Positions 36,376-46,698 are shown, counted from the first letter of the stretch. The stretch is DNA of 64,000 nucleotides from Falsigemmobacter faecalis (GCF_003863335.1 NZ_RRAZ01000008.1:96720-160719), one strand, 5' to 3'. The notes: a model not told the origin generated them from the sequence alone. Translations and numbers: made by a program.

Positions 36376-37371
36376 ATGTGGCGAGCCAACGGCAAATATG
36401 TGCTGGGCCGGATCCTTCACGGCATTCCGATTATTCTGGCGATCGTGATCGTCAATTTCTTCCTGATCCGTCTGGCTCCGGGCGATGCCGCCCAGGTGCT
36501 TGCCGGTGAGGCCGGTTCTGCCACGGAAGAATATATGGCGCAGATCCGGGCGCAGTTCGGCCTGGATCAGCCGCTCTGGCTGCAGTTTCTGAATTATATG
36601 AAGAACCTGCTGGTCTTTGACCTTGGGTTCTCCTTCCGGCACAACCGCGAGATTGCCTCGCTGATTATCGAACGTCTGGGTGCCACGGCGATCCTGATGA
36701 TCACCTCCATGGTGCTCTCCATCGGGTTCGGGATCCTTTTGGGGGCTATCGCGGCGATCCGGGACCGCACCTTTGTCAGCCATGTCATCGTGATCCTGGC
36801 CATCATCACCTATGCGACGCCGCTTTTTTGGGTGGGTCTGATGCTGATCATCGTCTTTGCGCTGAACCTCGGCTGGTTTCCGACCAGCGGCATGGAAAGC
36901 ATCGCCAATCCGGTGACGGGCTTTGCCTGGGGTCTGGATGTCCTGCACCATCTGGTGCTGCCGGCGGTGGCGTTGTCGTTCTTCTATATGGCGCTTTACA
37001 CCCGTCTGATGCGCGCCTCGATGCTGGAAACTCTGGGGCAGGATTTCATCAAAACCGCCCGCGCCAAGGGTCTGGGCAACAGCCATATCGTGATGCACCA
37101 CGCGCTCAGAAACGCGATCATTCCGGTGCTGACCATGGCCGGGGTGCAGGTCTCGGGGATGCTTGGCGGCTCGGTCATTATCGAGTCGGTCTTTGGCTGG
37201 CCGGGGCTGGGGCTGCTCGCCTATGAGGCGCTTTTTGCCCGCGATCTCAATCTTTTGCTGGGTATTTTCTTTCTCAGCTCCATCCTGGTGGTTGTCACCA
37301 ATGCGCTTGTTGACGTGATCTATACCATGGTCGATCCGCGCATCCGCCTGACCGGAGGCCGCCATGGCTGA
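36376..37371 (+). CDS. ABC transporter permease, DppB-like
   Basis: The protein has 331 residues from ATG 36376; an upstream in-frame GTG at 36325 would add 17 non-conserved residues. It starts with the typical YVLGRILHGIPIILAIVIVN and contains LGLDQPLW-type and GDFGFSFR-type segments (FGLDQPLWLQF, FDLGFSFRHNREI). The EAA loop is TARAKGLGNSHIVMHHALRN. Six membrane segments are expected. It overlaps the start of the second permease by 8 bases. Confidence 0.93.
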   Translation: MWRANGKYVLGRILHGIPIILAIVIVNFFLIRLAPGDAAQVLAGEAGSATEEYMAQIRAQFGLDQPLWLQFLNYMKNLLVFDLGFSFRHNREIASLIIERLGATAILMITSMVLSIGFGILLGAIAAIRDRTFVSHVIVILAIITYATPLFWVGLMLIIVFALNLGWFPTSGMESIANPVTGFAWGLDVLHHLVLPAVALSFFYMALYTRLMRASMLETLGQDFIKTARAKGLGNSHIVMHHALRNAIIPVLTMAGVQVSGMLGGSVIIESVFGWPGLGLLAYEALFARDLNLLLGIFFLSSILVVVTNALVDVIYTMVDPRIRLTGGRHG

Positions 37372-38233
37372 TCACGCAGCCCCTCCCCTGATCGCCCGCC
37401 CGCGCCCGCCGGGTCTTGCCCGAAAGCTCATCCGTAACCCCAGCGGCGCCATCGGGCTGGCCCTTCTGAGCCTCGTCATCGGACTTGCGGTTTTTGCGGG
37501 CCTGCTTTTCCCCGAAGACCCCTTTGAGATGGTGGGCATGCCCTTTGAGGCGCCCTTCACCGGTGACTTTCTGCTGGGCACCGATATGCTGGGCCGCGAC
37601 ATCGCGGCAGGCATTGCCTATGGAGCGCGGATCTCGCTTCTGGTCGGAAGTGTTGCGACCCTTGTGATCGTGGTGCTCGGGACCCTGGTGGGGGCGGTTG
37701 CGGGTTATTACGGCGGCTGGATCGACACTGCCGCGATGCGGGTCACGGAGTTTTTCCAGACCATCCCGACCTTTATCGGTGCCATCGTCATCGTGGCGGT
37801 GCTGGGCTCTACCCTGCCGAACGTTATTGGCGCGATTGCCATTGTCTCCTGGGCTCCGCTGGCGCGGCTGGTGCGGGCGGAAGTGCGCGCGGTGAAAAGC
37901 CGTGAATTTGTTGAGGCCTGTGTGTCGCTTGGCATGTCCGATCTGCGCATTCTGATCGTGCAGATCCTGCCGAATGTGCTGACGACCATCGTCGTCGCAG
38001 GCTCGCTGATGGTGGCCACGGCCATCCTCTTTGAGGCGGGTCTGTCCTTCCTTGGCCTTGGCGATCCGAACATCATGACCTGGGGCTATATGATCGGCGC
38101 GGGCCGCTCGGCTATCCGGACGGCCTGGTGGATGGTGACCATTCCGGGGCTGGCCGTGCTGCTGACGGTGCTGGCGATCAACCTGATCGGCGATGCGCTG
38201 AATGAGGCCCTTAACCCGAGAGCGAAACGATGA
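37364..38233 (+). CDS. ABC transporter permease, DppC-like
   Basis: The protein has 289 residues with the DppC hallmarks LLGTDMLGRDIAAGIAYGAR and GAVAGYYGGWIDTAAMRVTE, an EAA loop (ACVSLGMSDLRILIVQILPN) and GLSFLGLGDPNIMTWG. It forms the membrane channel with the DppB-like partner. It overlaps the next ATPase gene by 4 bases. Confidence 0.93.
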   Translation: MADHAAPPLIARPRPPGLARKLIRNPSGAIGLALLSLVIGLAVFAGLLFPEDPFEMVGMPFEAPFTGDFLLGTDMLGRDIAAGIAYGARISLLVGSVATLVIVVLGTLVGAVAGYYGGWIDTAAMRVTEFFQTIPTFIGAIVIVAVLGSTLPNVIGAIAIVSWAPLARLVRAEVRAVKSREFVEACVSLGMSDLRILIVQILPNVLTTIVVAGSLMVATAILFEAGLSFLGLGDPNIMTWGYMIGAGRSAIRTAWWMVTIPGLAVLLTVLAINLIGDALNEALNPRAKR

Positions 38234-39218
38234 CACCCGTTCTGCAGGTCGAGGGCCTGCGCACCGAATTCCGCGGCCCCAAACGCAACTGGTTCCCGGT
38301 GGTCAATGAGGTCGATCTGACGCTGCAGGCCGGCGAGACTCTTGCGGTGGTCGGCGAATCCGGCTGCGGCAAAAGCATGCTGGCGCATTCCATGCTGCAG
38401 CTGCTGCCTCCGCGCATTGCGCGCATCAGCGCGGGATCAATCCGGCTGGGCGGGCAGGATCTGCTGACGCTGTCAGAGCCGCAGATGCGGCGGGTGCGCG
38501 GCAAAGAGATCTCCATGGTCTTTCAGGAGCCGATGACCTCGCTCAATCCGCTGATGAAAGTCGGCCGTCAGATTGAGGAAAGCGTGCGCGTCCATGAGGG
38601 CTGCTCTGAGGCCGAGGCCCGTGCCCGCGCGATTGAACTGATGGAGATGGTGGGGATCCCCGAAGCGCGGATCCGGGCTGACCAGTTTCCCTTTCAGCTT
38701 TCCGGCGGCATGCGACAGCGCATTGTGATCGCCATTGCGCTGGCCTGTCGCCCGAAGGTGCTGATTGCGGATGAGCCGACGACGGCGCTGGATGTGACCA
38801 TTCAGGCCCAGGTGCTGGAACTCATCGACCGGTTGAAAACCGAGATTGGCATGGGGGTTATCCTGATCACCCATGACCTGGGCGTGGTGGCCGAGTGGTC
38901 GCAGCGCGTCATGGTGATGTATGCAGGCCGCAAGGTCGAAGAGGCCGACACCGAGACCTTTTTCTCGGGTCCGCGCCATCCCTATGCTCAGGCTTTGCTG
39001 GCCTCTGTCCCGCGCCCGGATGCGGTGCTTCTGGACGGCACCCCGGAGCCGCTGTCGGAAATCAGCGGAACTGTGCCGCCGATGGACCAGCTTGGCCCCG
39101 GCTGCGCTTTCGCGCCGCGCTGCCCGCAGGCCACGGGGCATTGTCACAGCAGCCGTCCGCCGCTGACCGGCACGGCCCCCGGGCCGCGCGTTGCCTGTTT
39201 TCACGCCGGAGTTCTGAG

Positions 39219-39222
<4 letters not shown>
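38230..39222 (+). CDS. Oligopeptide ABC transporter ATP-binding protein, DppD-like
   Basis: The protein has 330 residues. Walker A is GESGCGKSM, the ABC signature is [12 protein letters not shown], Walker B is [11 protein letters not shown], and the switch histidine is in [13 protein letters not shown]. The C-terminal oligopeptide-transporter extension has the cysteine-rich [15 protein letters not shown], which in relatives holds an iron-sulfur cluster. An ATGA overlap couples it to the next ATPase gene. Confidence 0.93.
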
Positions 39223-40187
<965 letters not shown>

Positions 40188-40217
40188 AGCAACTTTGACC
40201 GACTGAACGGAGTTCCC

Positions 40218-40475
40218 ATGTCGCTTTACTTCACTGCCCGCATCCGCTGCCGCGCCATCCTGATCGGCTATGACGCCGAAGGGAACCGCATCTCCCGCGA
40301 TCCGGGCAAAGAGGATTTCGTCGAGAAAGTCATCAAACTTGATCGGATCCTGTCGTTTACCGAGGACCATCTCTTCGTCGCCTGCCCGCATGATACGGTT
40401 GAAGTCTGGGACTATGAAGGCGGCCTTGAGACGGTGAAAAAATACCTCACCGCCCGCGATCTGCTGGTCGCCTGA
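40218..40475 (+). CDS. Small conserved-looking protein of unknown function
   Basis: The protein has 85 residues with no signal peptide or membrane segment. A clear ACGGAG ribosome-binding site precedes ATG 40218. Charged stretches alternate with hydrophobic ones (DFVEKVIKLDRILSFTEDHL, TVEVWDYEGGLETVKKYL), and it has two cysteines (IRCRA, ACPHD). It lies between the transporter ATPase and the iron-sulfur subunit of the aldehyde oxidoreductase, 8 bases before the latter, so it is in the same operon. It could help maturation or sense substrate, but no family was recognised. Confidence 0.65.
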   Translation: MSLYFTARIRCRAILIGYDAEGNRISRDPGKEDFVEKVIKLDRILSFTEDHLFVACPHDTVEVWDYEGGLETVKKYLTARDLLVA

Positions 40476-40483
40476 GGCCTGAG

Positions 40484-40978
40484 ATGAGCGCAGGCCCGCA
40501 TCCCTCCCAAAGCCTCCCGCTGACCCTGAGCGTGAATGGCATCACGCATCATGTTTCGGTGGATCCCCGCCGCAGTCTTCTCGATTTTTTGCGGGAAGAT
40601 CTGGGGCTTACGGGCAGCAAGAAGGGCTGTGATCACGGCCAGTGCGGCGCCTGCACCATCCATATCAACGGCGAGCGCCGCCTCGCCTGCCTGCAATATG
40701 CAGTGCAGCTTGACGGGGCGGCGATCACCACCATCGAAGGCGTCAGCGCCCCGGACGGCGGCCTGCATCCGCTGCAGGACGCCTTCATCCGCCATGACGC
40801 GCTGCAATGCGGCTACTGCACGCCGGGGCAGATTATGTCGGGCCTTGCGCTGATCTCGGAGGGCTGTCCCCGCGATCCGGCTGCGATCCGCGAAGCCATG
40901 TCGGGCAACCTCTGCCGCTGCGGCGCGCATAACGGCATCATCGCCGCAATAAGAGAGGTGGCGCATGGCCGCGACTGA
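40484..40978 (+). CDS. Molybdenum hydroxylase [2Fe-2S] subunit (PaoA/CoxS-like)
   Basis: The protein has 164 residues. The plant-type cluster is held by GCDHGQCGACTIHINGE with a later cysteine in RLACL. The second cluster is held by QCGYCTPGQIM and NLCRCGAHNG. No Tat signal is present, unlike periplasmic PaoA, so the enzyme is probably cytoplasmic. It passes electrons from the molybdenum subunit to the FAD subunit. Its end overlaps the FAD-subunit gene by 14 bases. Confidence 0.92.
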   Translation: MSAGPHPSQSLPLTLSVNGITHHVSVDPRRSLLDFLREDLGLTGSKKGCDHGQCGACTIHINGERRLACLQYAVQLDGAAITTIEGVSAPDGGLHPLQDAFIRHDALQCGYCTPGQIMSGLALISEGCPRDPAAIREAMSGNLCRCGAHNGIIAAIREVAHGRD

Positions 40979-41930
40979 CTGGCGCTGGCCGCAGACCGCC
41001 GCTGAGGCGGCAGATCTCCTGGCGCAGCCCGGACATCAGGCCGTTGCGGGCGGCACAACCGTTCTCGATCTTGCGCGTCTGGGTCACGTAAGCGGTCCTG
41101 CCATGGTCGATCTGTCCCGGCTGCCCCGGGAAGAGATCCGGGTGCAGGAGGGGGCTCTCCTGCTCGACGCAGGGCTCAGCAACACTGCCGTTGCCCGCGC
41201 GCCCCTGGTGCAGCAAAGGTTTCCCGCGCTGTCAGAGGCGATCCTGTCTGGCGCCTCCGGGCAGATCCGCAATGCGGCCACCCTCGGGGGCAATCTTTTG
41301 CAGGCGCTGCGCTGCGCCTATTTCCGCGACCCCTCCTGGCCCTGCAACCGCCGCGACGCAGGCAGTGGCTGTCCCGCAATCGAGGCCCCGTTGCCCGGAG
41401 ATGCGATCCTTGGGATCACCGCCCACTGCCGCGCCGCGCATCCCTCTGATATGGCTGTGGCGCTTCTGGCGCTGGACGCGCGCCTGCACGGCCTTGTCGG
41501 GGCGCGGAGGTTTGAGATGCCGCTCGCCGATCTCTACCCGCTGCCCTCGCCGGATGCCGGGCTGACGGCCCTGCCGCGCGGGGCGCTGGTGACCGCGATT
41601 TCCCTGCCCCTTACCACCGCGCGCTCTGGCTATGAGAAGCTGCGCGGACGGGCGTCTTATGAATTTGCCGCGGCCTCTGTCGCCGCCGTGCTGGAGAGTG
41701 ACCGGGGCCGCATCACCCGCGCCGCCATCGCCTTTGGCGGCATTGCGACCACCCCCTGGCGCACCCCCGCGGCTGAGGCGCTGCTGCTGGGTCAGGGCTA
41801 TGACGCCCGCGCGACCGATGACTTCCTGGATCTGGCCTTCGCGACAGCCGCCCCGGTGGAGGCCACCGCGCATAAGCTGCCGCTTGCCCGCGGCGCGCTT
41901 CATCATCTCCTGCAAAGGTTAACGAAATGA
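40965..41930 (+). CDS. Molybdenum hydroxylase FAD subunit (PaoB/YagS-like, with extra Fe-S cysteines)
   Basis: The protein has 321 residues. FAD-binding segments are AVAGGTTVLDLARLG and IRNAATLGGNLLQALRCAYF. Like PaoB, it has an insertion with four cysteines (RCAYF, WPCNRRDAGSGC, AHCRAAHPSDMAV) expected to hold a [4Fe-4S] cluster. This separates it from xanthine dehydrogenase and CO dehydrogenase medium subunits. It overlaps the large-subunit gene by 4 bases. Confidence 0.9.
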   Translation: MAATDWRWPQTAAEAADLLAQPGHQAVAGGTTVLDLARLGHVSGPAMVDLSRLPREEIRVQEGALLLDAGLSNTAVARAPLVQQRFPALSEAILSGASGQIRNAATLGGNLLQALRCAYFRDPSWPCNRRDAGSGCPAIEAPLPGDAILGITAHCRAAHPSDMAVALLALDARLHGLVGARRFEMPLADLYPLPSPDAGLTALPRGALVTAISLPLTTARSGYEKLRGRASYEFAAASVAAVLESDRGRITRAAIAFGGIATTPWRTPAAEALLLGQGYDARATDDFLDLAFATAAPVEATAHKLPLARGALHHLLQRLTK

Positions 41931-44074
41931 CCAGGGCCGATCCGCCGCTGCCCCGCCTCGACGCGCTGGAGAAGGTGACCGGGCGCGCAAACTACGCCGC
42001 CGACCTGCAGCCACAGGGTGTTTTGCAGGCCTTCGCTCTGCGCGCCACCCGCGCGCCCGCCCGCATACGGTCGATCGACTGCGAAAACGCCCGCGCTGTG
42101 CCAGGGGTGGTTGCGGTCTATACCCATGAAAACGCGCATGAAACCGGATGGCGCGCAGATCCGGCGCTGGACGCGCTTTTCGCCGAAGGCCTCGGGCGAT
42201 CCGCGCTGAAGGATGCGGCCTCGCAGCTGCCCGCCTACCGCCCGCTCACCTCGGATGAGGTGATGTTCGCGGGTCAATGGATCGCCATCGTCGTGGCCGA
42301 GGGGATTGAAGCCGCCCGCCAGGGCCTTGCGGCCGTGCAGGTGAACCTGGAGGATCTGCCCCCGCCTGAGCCGGTAAAGATCCGTCCCGGCCCGTTCTTC
42401 GCGGGCGATATGCAGCATGCTTTTACCACCGGTCACCGGGCAGGCGCGCCGCGCCACCGGGTTGAGGCCAGCTATGAAACCCCGGTCCAGCTGCACCAGC
42501 CGCTGGAGCCCTCTGCCACCACGGCGGTTTGGCAGGGCGGGCGCGTGATCCTGCGCGACAGCACCCAGGGCACCCGCGCCACCCGGACGGCGGTGGCGGC
42601 AAGCCTCGGAGTTGCTGAGGAAAACGTCCTGATCCACGCCGAATATGTCGGCGGCGGTTTCGGGGCGAAGAACCAGATCTGGCCGCACCAGGCCCTGGCG
42701 GCGCATCTGTCCCGCGCCCTTCAAAGGCCCGTCCGGCTGCAGCTCACCCGCGCCGATCTGGGCGTGGCCAGCGGTCACCGCTCAGAGACGCGCCAGCACA
42801 TCCGGCTGGAGGCGGATGCCGATGGGCGGCTCGCGCTTTTGACGCATCACTCAGAGATCCCGACCTCACTCCGCGGTGGCTTCTTTGAACCCTGCGGTCT
42901 GAGCTCACTGATGCTTTACGCCGCACAGCGCATTGAGGTGCGCCATGAGGTGACCCGTCGGGCGATCCCGACGCCGACGCCCTTTCGGGCGCCAGGTGAA
43001 ACGCCGGGCTCATTCGCGCTGGAAACCGCGCTGGATGAGCTGGCGCATCAGGCCGGGATCGACCCGGTTGAGCTGCGCCTGCGCAACTTCGCTGAACGGG
43101 ATCTTTACCACAACCGGCCATGGTCCTCGAACCATCTGGCCGAGTGCTACGCCCGCGGCGCGGCCCGGATCGGCTGGGCCGGCCGCAGCGCCCTGCCCCG
43201 TAGGCACCGCCGGGACGGGCGCCTTGTCGGGCTGGGGATGGCAACTACGGCCTATCCGGCCCCGATCCTTCCGGCCTCGGTTCGGGTGACGCTGCGCGGG
43301 ACCGGATCGGTTCTGGTTGAGACCTCAGCCACCGATATCGGCACCGGCATGCGCAGCCTGCTGGCGCAGAAGGTTGCTGATACCCTTGGCATCAGCCCCG
43401 CTGAGATTGAGGTGCAGCTCGGCCGCTCAGAGCTGCCGGATGCGCCGACCGCCGGGCGTTCAAAATCGAGCGCCAGTGTGATGCCTGCAGCAGGCGCCGC
43501 CGCGCGCGCGCTTTTGCAAAAGCTGGGACCGGAGGAGCGCAGCAATCTGACCCTGGCGCAGCGGCTTGCAGCCCTTGGCCAGCCCCATATCAGCGCTGAG
43601 GGCCATTCTGCCCCGCGCGACCCGCAGGCAGAGCACAGCTTTTATTCCTTTGGGGCCCATTTCGTTGAGGTTGAGCTGGAGGAGCAGATCGGGCGGCTGC
43701 GCGTCACGCGCGTGGTCAGCGTCCTCGACTGCGGCACGATCCTGCATCCGCGTCTGGCGGAAAGTCAGATCCGGGGCGGGGTGATTTTCGGCATCGGCAT
43801 GGCGCTGATGGAAGAGGGGCTGCGCCACCCTGCAACGGGACGTCTGATCAGCGATAACCTTGCGGATTATGCCATCCCGGTTCATGCCGATGTGCCTGAG
43901 ATTGAAGTGGATTTCCTCAATATCCCCGATCCGCTGATGGGCGAGGACGGCGCAAGGGGTCTCGGTGAAATCGGCCTTCCGGGGCTGGCTGCGGCCATTG
44001 GGAACGCGGTTTTCAACGCCTCCGGCCGCCGGATCCGGCAGACGCCCTTCCCGCTTTCGGCCCTCACGGGGTGA
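41927..44074 (+). CDS. Molybdenum hydroxylase large subunit (PaoC/YagR-like aldehyde oxidoreductase)
   Basis: The protein has 715 residues. It begins with LDALEKVTGRANYAADLQ and carries the molybdopterin-binding YVGGGFGAK near 240-248, TPFRAPGETPGSFALETALD, and the active-site glutamate in ARGLGEIGLPGLAAAIGNAV near 680. With the two genes before it, it forms a three-subunit enzyme that oxidises aldehydes (or hydroxylates a heterocycle) using water. The neighbouring amine-oxidase-like flavoprotein could supply the aldehyde. No molybdenum-cofactor insertion gene (XdhC-like) is adjacent. Confidence 0.9.
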   Translation: MTRADPPLPRLDALEKVTGRANYAADLQPQGVLQAFALRATRAPARIRSIDCENARAVPGVVAVYTHENAHETGWRADPALDALFAEGLGRSALKDAASQLPAYRPLTSDEVMFAGQWIAIVVAEGIEAARQGLAAVQVNLEDLPPPEPVKIRPGPFFAGDMQHAFTTGHRAGAPRHRVEASYETPVQLHQPLEPSATTAVWQGGRVILRDSTQGTRATRTAVAASLGVAEENVLIHAEYVGGGFGAKNQIWPHQALAAHLSRALQRPVRLQLTRADLGVASGHRSETRQHIRLEADADGRLALLTHHSEIPTSLRGGFFEPCGLSSLMLYAAQRIEVRHEVTRRAIPTPTPFRAPGETPGSFALETALDELAHQAGIDPVELRLRNFAERDLYHNRPWSSNHLAECYARGAARIGWAGRSALPRRHRRDGRLVGLGMATTAYPAPILPASVRVTLRGTGSVLVETSATDIGTGMRSLLAQKVADTLGISPAEIEVQLGRSELPDAPTAGRSKSSASVMPAAGAAARALLQKLGPEERSNLTLAQRLAALGQPHISAEGHSAPRDPQAEHSFYSFGAHFVEVELEEQIGRLRVTRVVSVLDCGTILHPRLAESQIRGGVIFGIGMALMEEGLRHPATGRLISDNLADYAIPVHADVPEIEVDFLNIPDPLMGEDGARGLGEIGLPGLAAAIGNAVFNASGRRIRQTPFPLSALTG

Positions 44075-44096
44075 GCGGGAAAGACCCGGAAGAAAC

Positions 44097-44127
44097 AGCC
44101 CCGGCGCAGGGATGCACCGGGGCTTTT
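44097..44127. terminator. Terminator between convergent genes
   Basis: AGCCCCGG (44097-44104) and CCGGGGCT (44117-44124) form an 8-base stem followed by TTTT. It lies between the stop codons of the molybdenum subunit (plus) and the flavoprotein (minus). Confidence 0.8.
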
Positions 44128-44130
44128 CGC

Positions 44131-45555
44131 TTAGCGGGTGCCGATCTTCAGACCAAAGACCCGCGGAATTGCCGCAGCGGCGCTGTCGATCAGCCCCGGT
44201 TTGCGGCCATCCTCCTCAGCCTCTTCGCACTTGATGATGCCCTTGCGCACAAAGCGGCCGCCGATGGTGCGGAACGGCTCGGGCGGAAGTTTCGGCAGGC
44301 TGCGGGTGCAAAACGGCAGGTTGCGCCAGTAATCCTTCTCATCGAGCACCAGCGAGGCCAGACACTGACCGCCGATATAGGTCGGATTCACGCCATGGCC
44401 GGAATAGCCCGCGGCGATATGCACGCGGCTGCCCGGACGGGTGCGAAAGAACGGCAGACGGTCCGAGGCAATATCGATCCCGCCGCCCCAGATCTTCGCG
44501 ATCCCGGCCTTTGCCACCTCCGGCAACAGCCGCTGCAGCCCGCGCGCGGCGCGCTGGCCCGAGGCCATATCTCCGGTCAGCGCCGGATCGACGGCATTGC
44601 CGTTAAAGCTGATCGGACCCGAGCCAGAGCCCATCAGCATCCGGTTATCCGCCGTTTTGCGGAAATAATGCACGAACATCCGCATGTCTGACATGCCATG
44701 GCTGCCGCGCCAGTTCATCCGCTCCAGCGCTTCGCCCGCCGGCTCTGTCATCAGGGCATAGCTTGAAAAAACAGTGACATAGGGCTTGATGTCAGCATCT
44801 TTTGCCAGCGCGGTATTGGTTGCCAGAACCACATCGCGGGCGATGATTTCACCGCCCGGGGTGCGAACCCGGTTGGGCGTATCCATGTCAAGACCGCTCA
44901 TGGCGGTATTTTCATAGATTGCAACGCCCTGCGCCATCGCGGCTTTACGCAGCGCGCGGGCCAGCCGTGCGGGCTGCACATTGGCCCCCTCGGTCATGAA
45001 CAGACCACCGCGGAACACCGGAGAGCGGACATAGTTTGCCACTTCACCCTGGCTCAGCGCGCGGGCCGTATCGCCGATGTCGAGTTTGCGCACCGTGGCC
45101 ATATGGGTGGCGATCCCGGGTTCCTGGGCGGCAGAGGCTGCGACGCGCAGATTGCCCTCTTCGCGCCACCAGACATCGCGGCCCGGCGCGGTGGCAAATT
45201 GACGAATGCCGTCCTGCGCCACCGTGCCGGCACGCGCCACCGCAAGGGCGGCATCCGGCCCGATCGAGGCGGAAAGCCCGGTCACCGAGGCCCAGTAACC
45301 ATGCACTTTACCGCCGTTTTTACCGCTCGCGCCCGCGCCGCAGATCTTCGCCTCAATCAGAGCGATCTTCAGATCCGGGCGACGCTCTTTCAACGCCAGA
45401 GCGGTCCAGAGGCCGGTAAAACCGCCGCCGACAATGGCCACATCCGCTTCAATACGGCCCGAAAGCGCAGGCGCGGGCGCAATATTGCCCTCTGCCGCAA
45501 GCGCCTCGGTCAGCCACCAGGAGGGATCACCGGGTTTGGGAATGGAAGATTTCAT
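44131..45555 (-). CDS. FAD-dependent oxidoreductase, DAO family (gamma-glutamylputrescine oxidase-like)
   Basis: The protein has 474 residues. The dinucleotide motif ADVAIVGGGFTGLWTALAL is at about 37-55, and GASGKNGGKVHGYW resembles the flavin-contact region of amine oxidases such as PuuB. The C-terminal AAGYSGHGVNPTYIGGQCLA closes the FAD site. It would oxidise an amine to an imine or aldehyde. The neighbours (RidA, XRE-cupin, aldehyde oxidoreductase) fit that route. The exact substrate is unknown. Confidence 0.85.
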   Translation of the reverse strand: MKSSIPKPGDPSWWLTEALAAEGNIAPAPALSGRIEADVAIVGGGFTGLWTALALKERRPDLKIALIEAKICGAGASGKNGGKVHGYWASVTGLSASIGPDAALAVARAGTVAQDGIRQFATAPGRDVWWREEGNLRVAASAAQEPGIATHMATVRKLDIGDTARALSQGEVANYVRSPVFRGGLFMTEGANVQPARLARALRKAAMAQGVAIYENTAMSGLDMDTPNRVRTPGGEIIARDVVLATNTALAKDADIKPYVTVFSSYALMTEPAGEALERMNWRGSHGMSDMRMFVHYFRKTADNRMLMGSGSGPISFNGNAVDPALTGDMASGQRAARGLQRLLPEVAKAGIAKIWGGGIDIASDRLPFFRTRPGSRVHIAAGYSGHGVNPTYIGGQCLASLVLDEKDYWRNLPFCTRSLPKLPPEPFRTIGGRFVRKGIIKCEEAEEDGRKPGLIDSAAAAIPRVFGLKIGTR

Positions 45556-45579
45556 GAAAAAACATCCCAGTGCAGGACG

Positions 45580-45608
45580 AAAAAAGCCCGGTGCCCTGCG
45601 GCACCGGG
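45580..45608 (-). terminator. Terminator or attenuator between RidA and the flavoprotein
   Basis: On the minus strand CCCGGTGCC and GGCACCGGG enclose a 4-base loop and are followed by TTTTTT. It lies after the ridA-like stop (45621) and before the flavoprotein start (45555), so it should limit read-through between two same-strand genes. Confidence 0.8.
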
Positions 45609-45620
45609 AGGGGGGAGAGA

Positions 45621-45965
45621 TCAGACCAGGGCCTGGACCTGGATTTCGACGAGGATCGCATCATGAGCGAGGCGCGATTCCACCGTGGCACGGGCCGGGG
45701 TAGCGGCGGGGTCTACCCATTTCTCCCAGGCGCCGTTCATCTGGGCGAAATCACCGATGTCTTTGAGCCAGATATTGGCAACGCAGATTTTGGTTTTATC
45801 GGTGCCGGCCATAGCCAGATAGTCATCCACCTGCGCCAGAATATCAGCGGTCTGACCGGCCACATCGAGATCGCGGTTCTTCGCAGTCAGGCCGGAGAGG
45901 AAAGCAAAGCCATTGGCAACGAGGACTTTGCTAAGGCGGCTGCCGGAGTCGTGGCGGGTAATCAT
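45621..45965 (-). CDS. RidA/YjgF/YER057c family enamine/imine deaminase
   Basis: The protein has 114 residues, slightly short for the family. The ending TPARATVESRLAHDAILVEI keeps the arginine that binds the substrate carboxylate, and NIWLKDIGDFAQMNGAWEKW is typical. RidA proteins hydrolyse reactive imines or enamines, so it probably removes or processes the product of the adjacent amine-oxidase-like flavoprotein. It lies 46 bases after the XRE-cupin gene. Confidence 0.9.
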   Translation of the reverse strand: MITRHDSGSRLSKVLVANGFAFLSGLTAKNRDLDVAGQTADILAQVDDYLAMAGTDKTKICVANIWLKDIGDFAQMNGAWEKWVDPAATPARATVESRLAHDAILVEIQVQALV

Positions 45966-46011
45966 TTTTGAATTCCTTAAGTGAAGTCAGTCCATGCCCC
46001 CAAAGTCAGGG

Positions 46012-46623
46012 TCACATATGGGCATCGCGGATCGAAATGATCCAAAGCACACGGGCGGTCTCATCGCCGTCGTTTTCGACCACATGAGAAAGCGTGCTGG
46101 GAAACTGAAAGCTGTCGCCAGGGTGCAGAATGATGGTTTCCTCACCGATGGTCAGGCGCACCCGGCCCTCCATGACATAGCCCCCCTTATCGCCCGGCCC
46201 GAGCAGCACCGAAGGGTTGCTGGCACCCTTCGGCAGGGTCAGGATCATAAAGCGCATCTCATTGCTGGGACGCGGTGAGAGCAGTTCTTTGGTATAGCCA
46301 TTGCTGCCAATGGCAATTTTCGGGCGGTCACTGGCGCGGCGCACAAAGGGCGACGCCCCGACTTCTGCCCCGCGCTCGGTAAACTCCCAGATATTGGCGC
46401 CAAGCGCCTCGCGGAGCTTTTCGAGCGTATTGACCGAAGGATTGGAATTCCCGCGCTCAATCTGGCTGATCAGCCCCGAGGACAGACCCGCGCGGGCGGC
46501 AAGCTCTGCGATGGTCATGCCACGCTCATTGCGCAGGGTGCGCAGACGGCTGCCCATCATGCGGCTGCGGTTTGCAGCCTCAGTGTCTTCGGCAGAGGGC
46601 GGGAGAGGCGGCTGATCGGTCAC
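46012..46623 (-). CDS. XRE-cupin transcriptional regulator
   Basis: The protein has 203 residues. The helix-turn-helix is MTIAELAARAGLSSGLISQI with ERGNSNPSVNTLEKLREAL, and the cupin is GGYVMEGRVRLTIGEETIIL with HPGDSFQFPSTLSHVVENDG. It has the same architecture as the regulator at 33944-34546. It heads the left-pointing set with RidA and the flavoprotein and is divergent from the second ABC operon. Confidence 0.9.
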   Translation of the reverse strand: MTDQPPLPPSAEDTEAANRSRMMGSRLRTLRNERGMTIAELAARAGLSSGLISQIERGNSNPSVNTLEKLREALGANIWEFTERGAEVGASPFVRRASDRPKIAIGSNGYTKELLSPRPSNEMRFMILTLPKGASNPSVLLGPGDKGGYVMEGRVRLTIGEETIILHPGDSFQFPSTLSHVVENDGDETARVLWIISIRDAHM

Positions 46624-46671
46624 AAGGAAAATCCATTATGTTGAAATTGTAGTAGCGATTCATCCGCGCAT

Positions 46672-46698
46672 CTTCAATATAAAATCTTCAATATGAAG
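46672..46698. promoter_or_regulatory. Repeated CTTCAATAT sites with palindrome
   Basis: CTTCAATAT occurs at 46672-46680 and again at 46686-46694. The second copy continues into the perfect 13-base palindrome CTTCAATATGAAG (46686-46698). A related TCTTCATTATA lies at 46855-46865, after a TTGACA box at 46845-46850. These A/T-rich repeats fill the 322-base gap between the XRE-cupin gene and the second ABC operon and are candidate operators. Confidence 0.5.
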
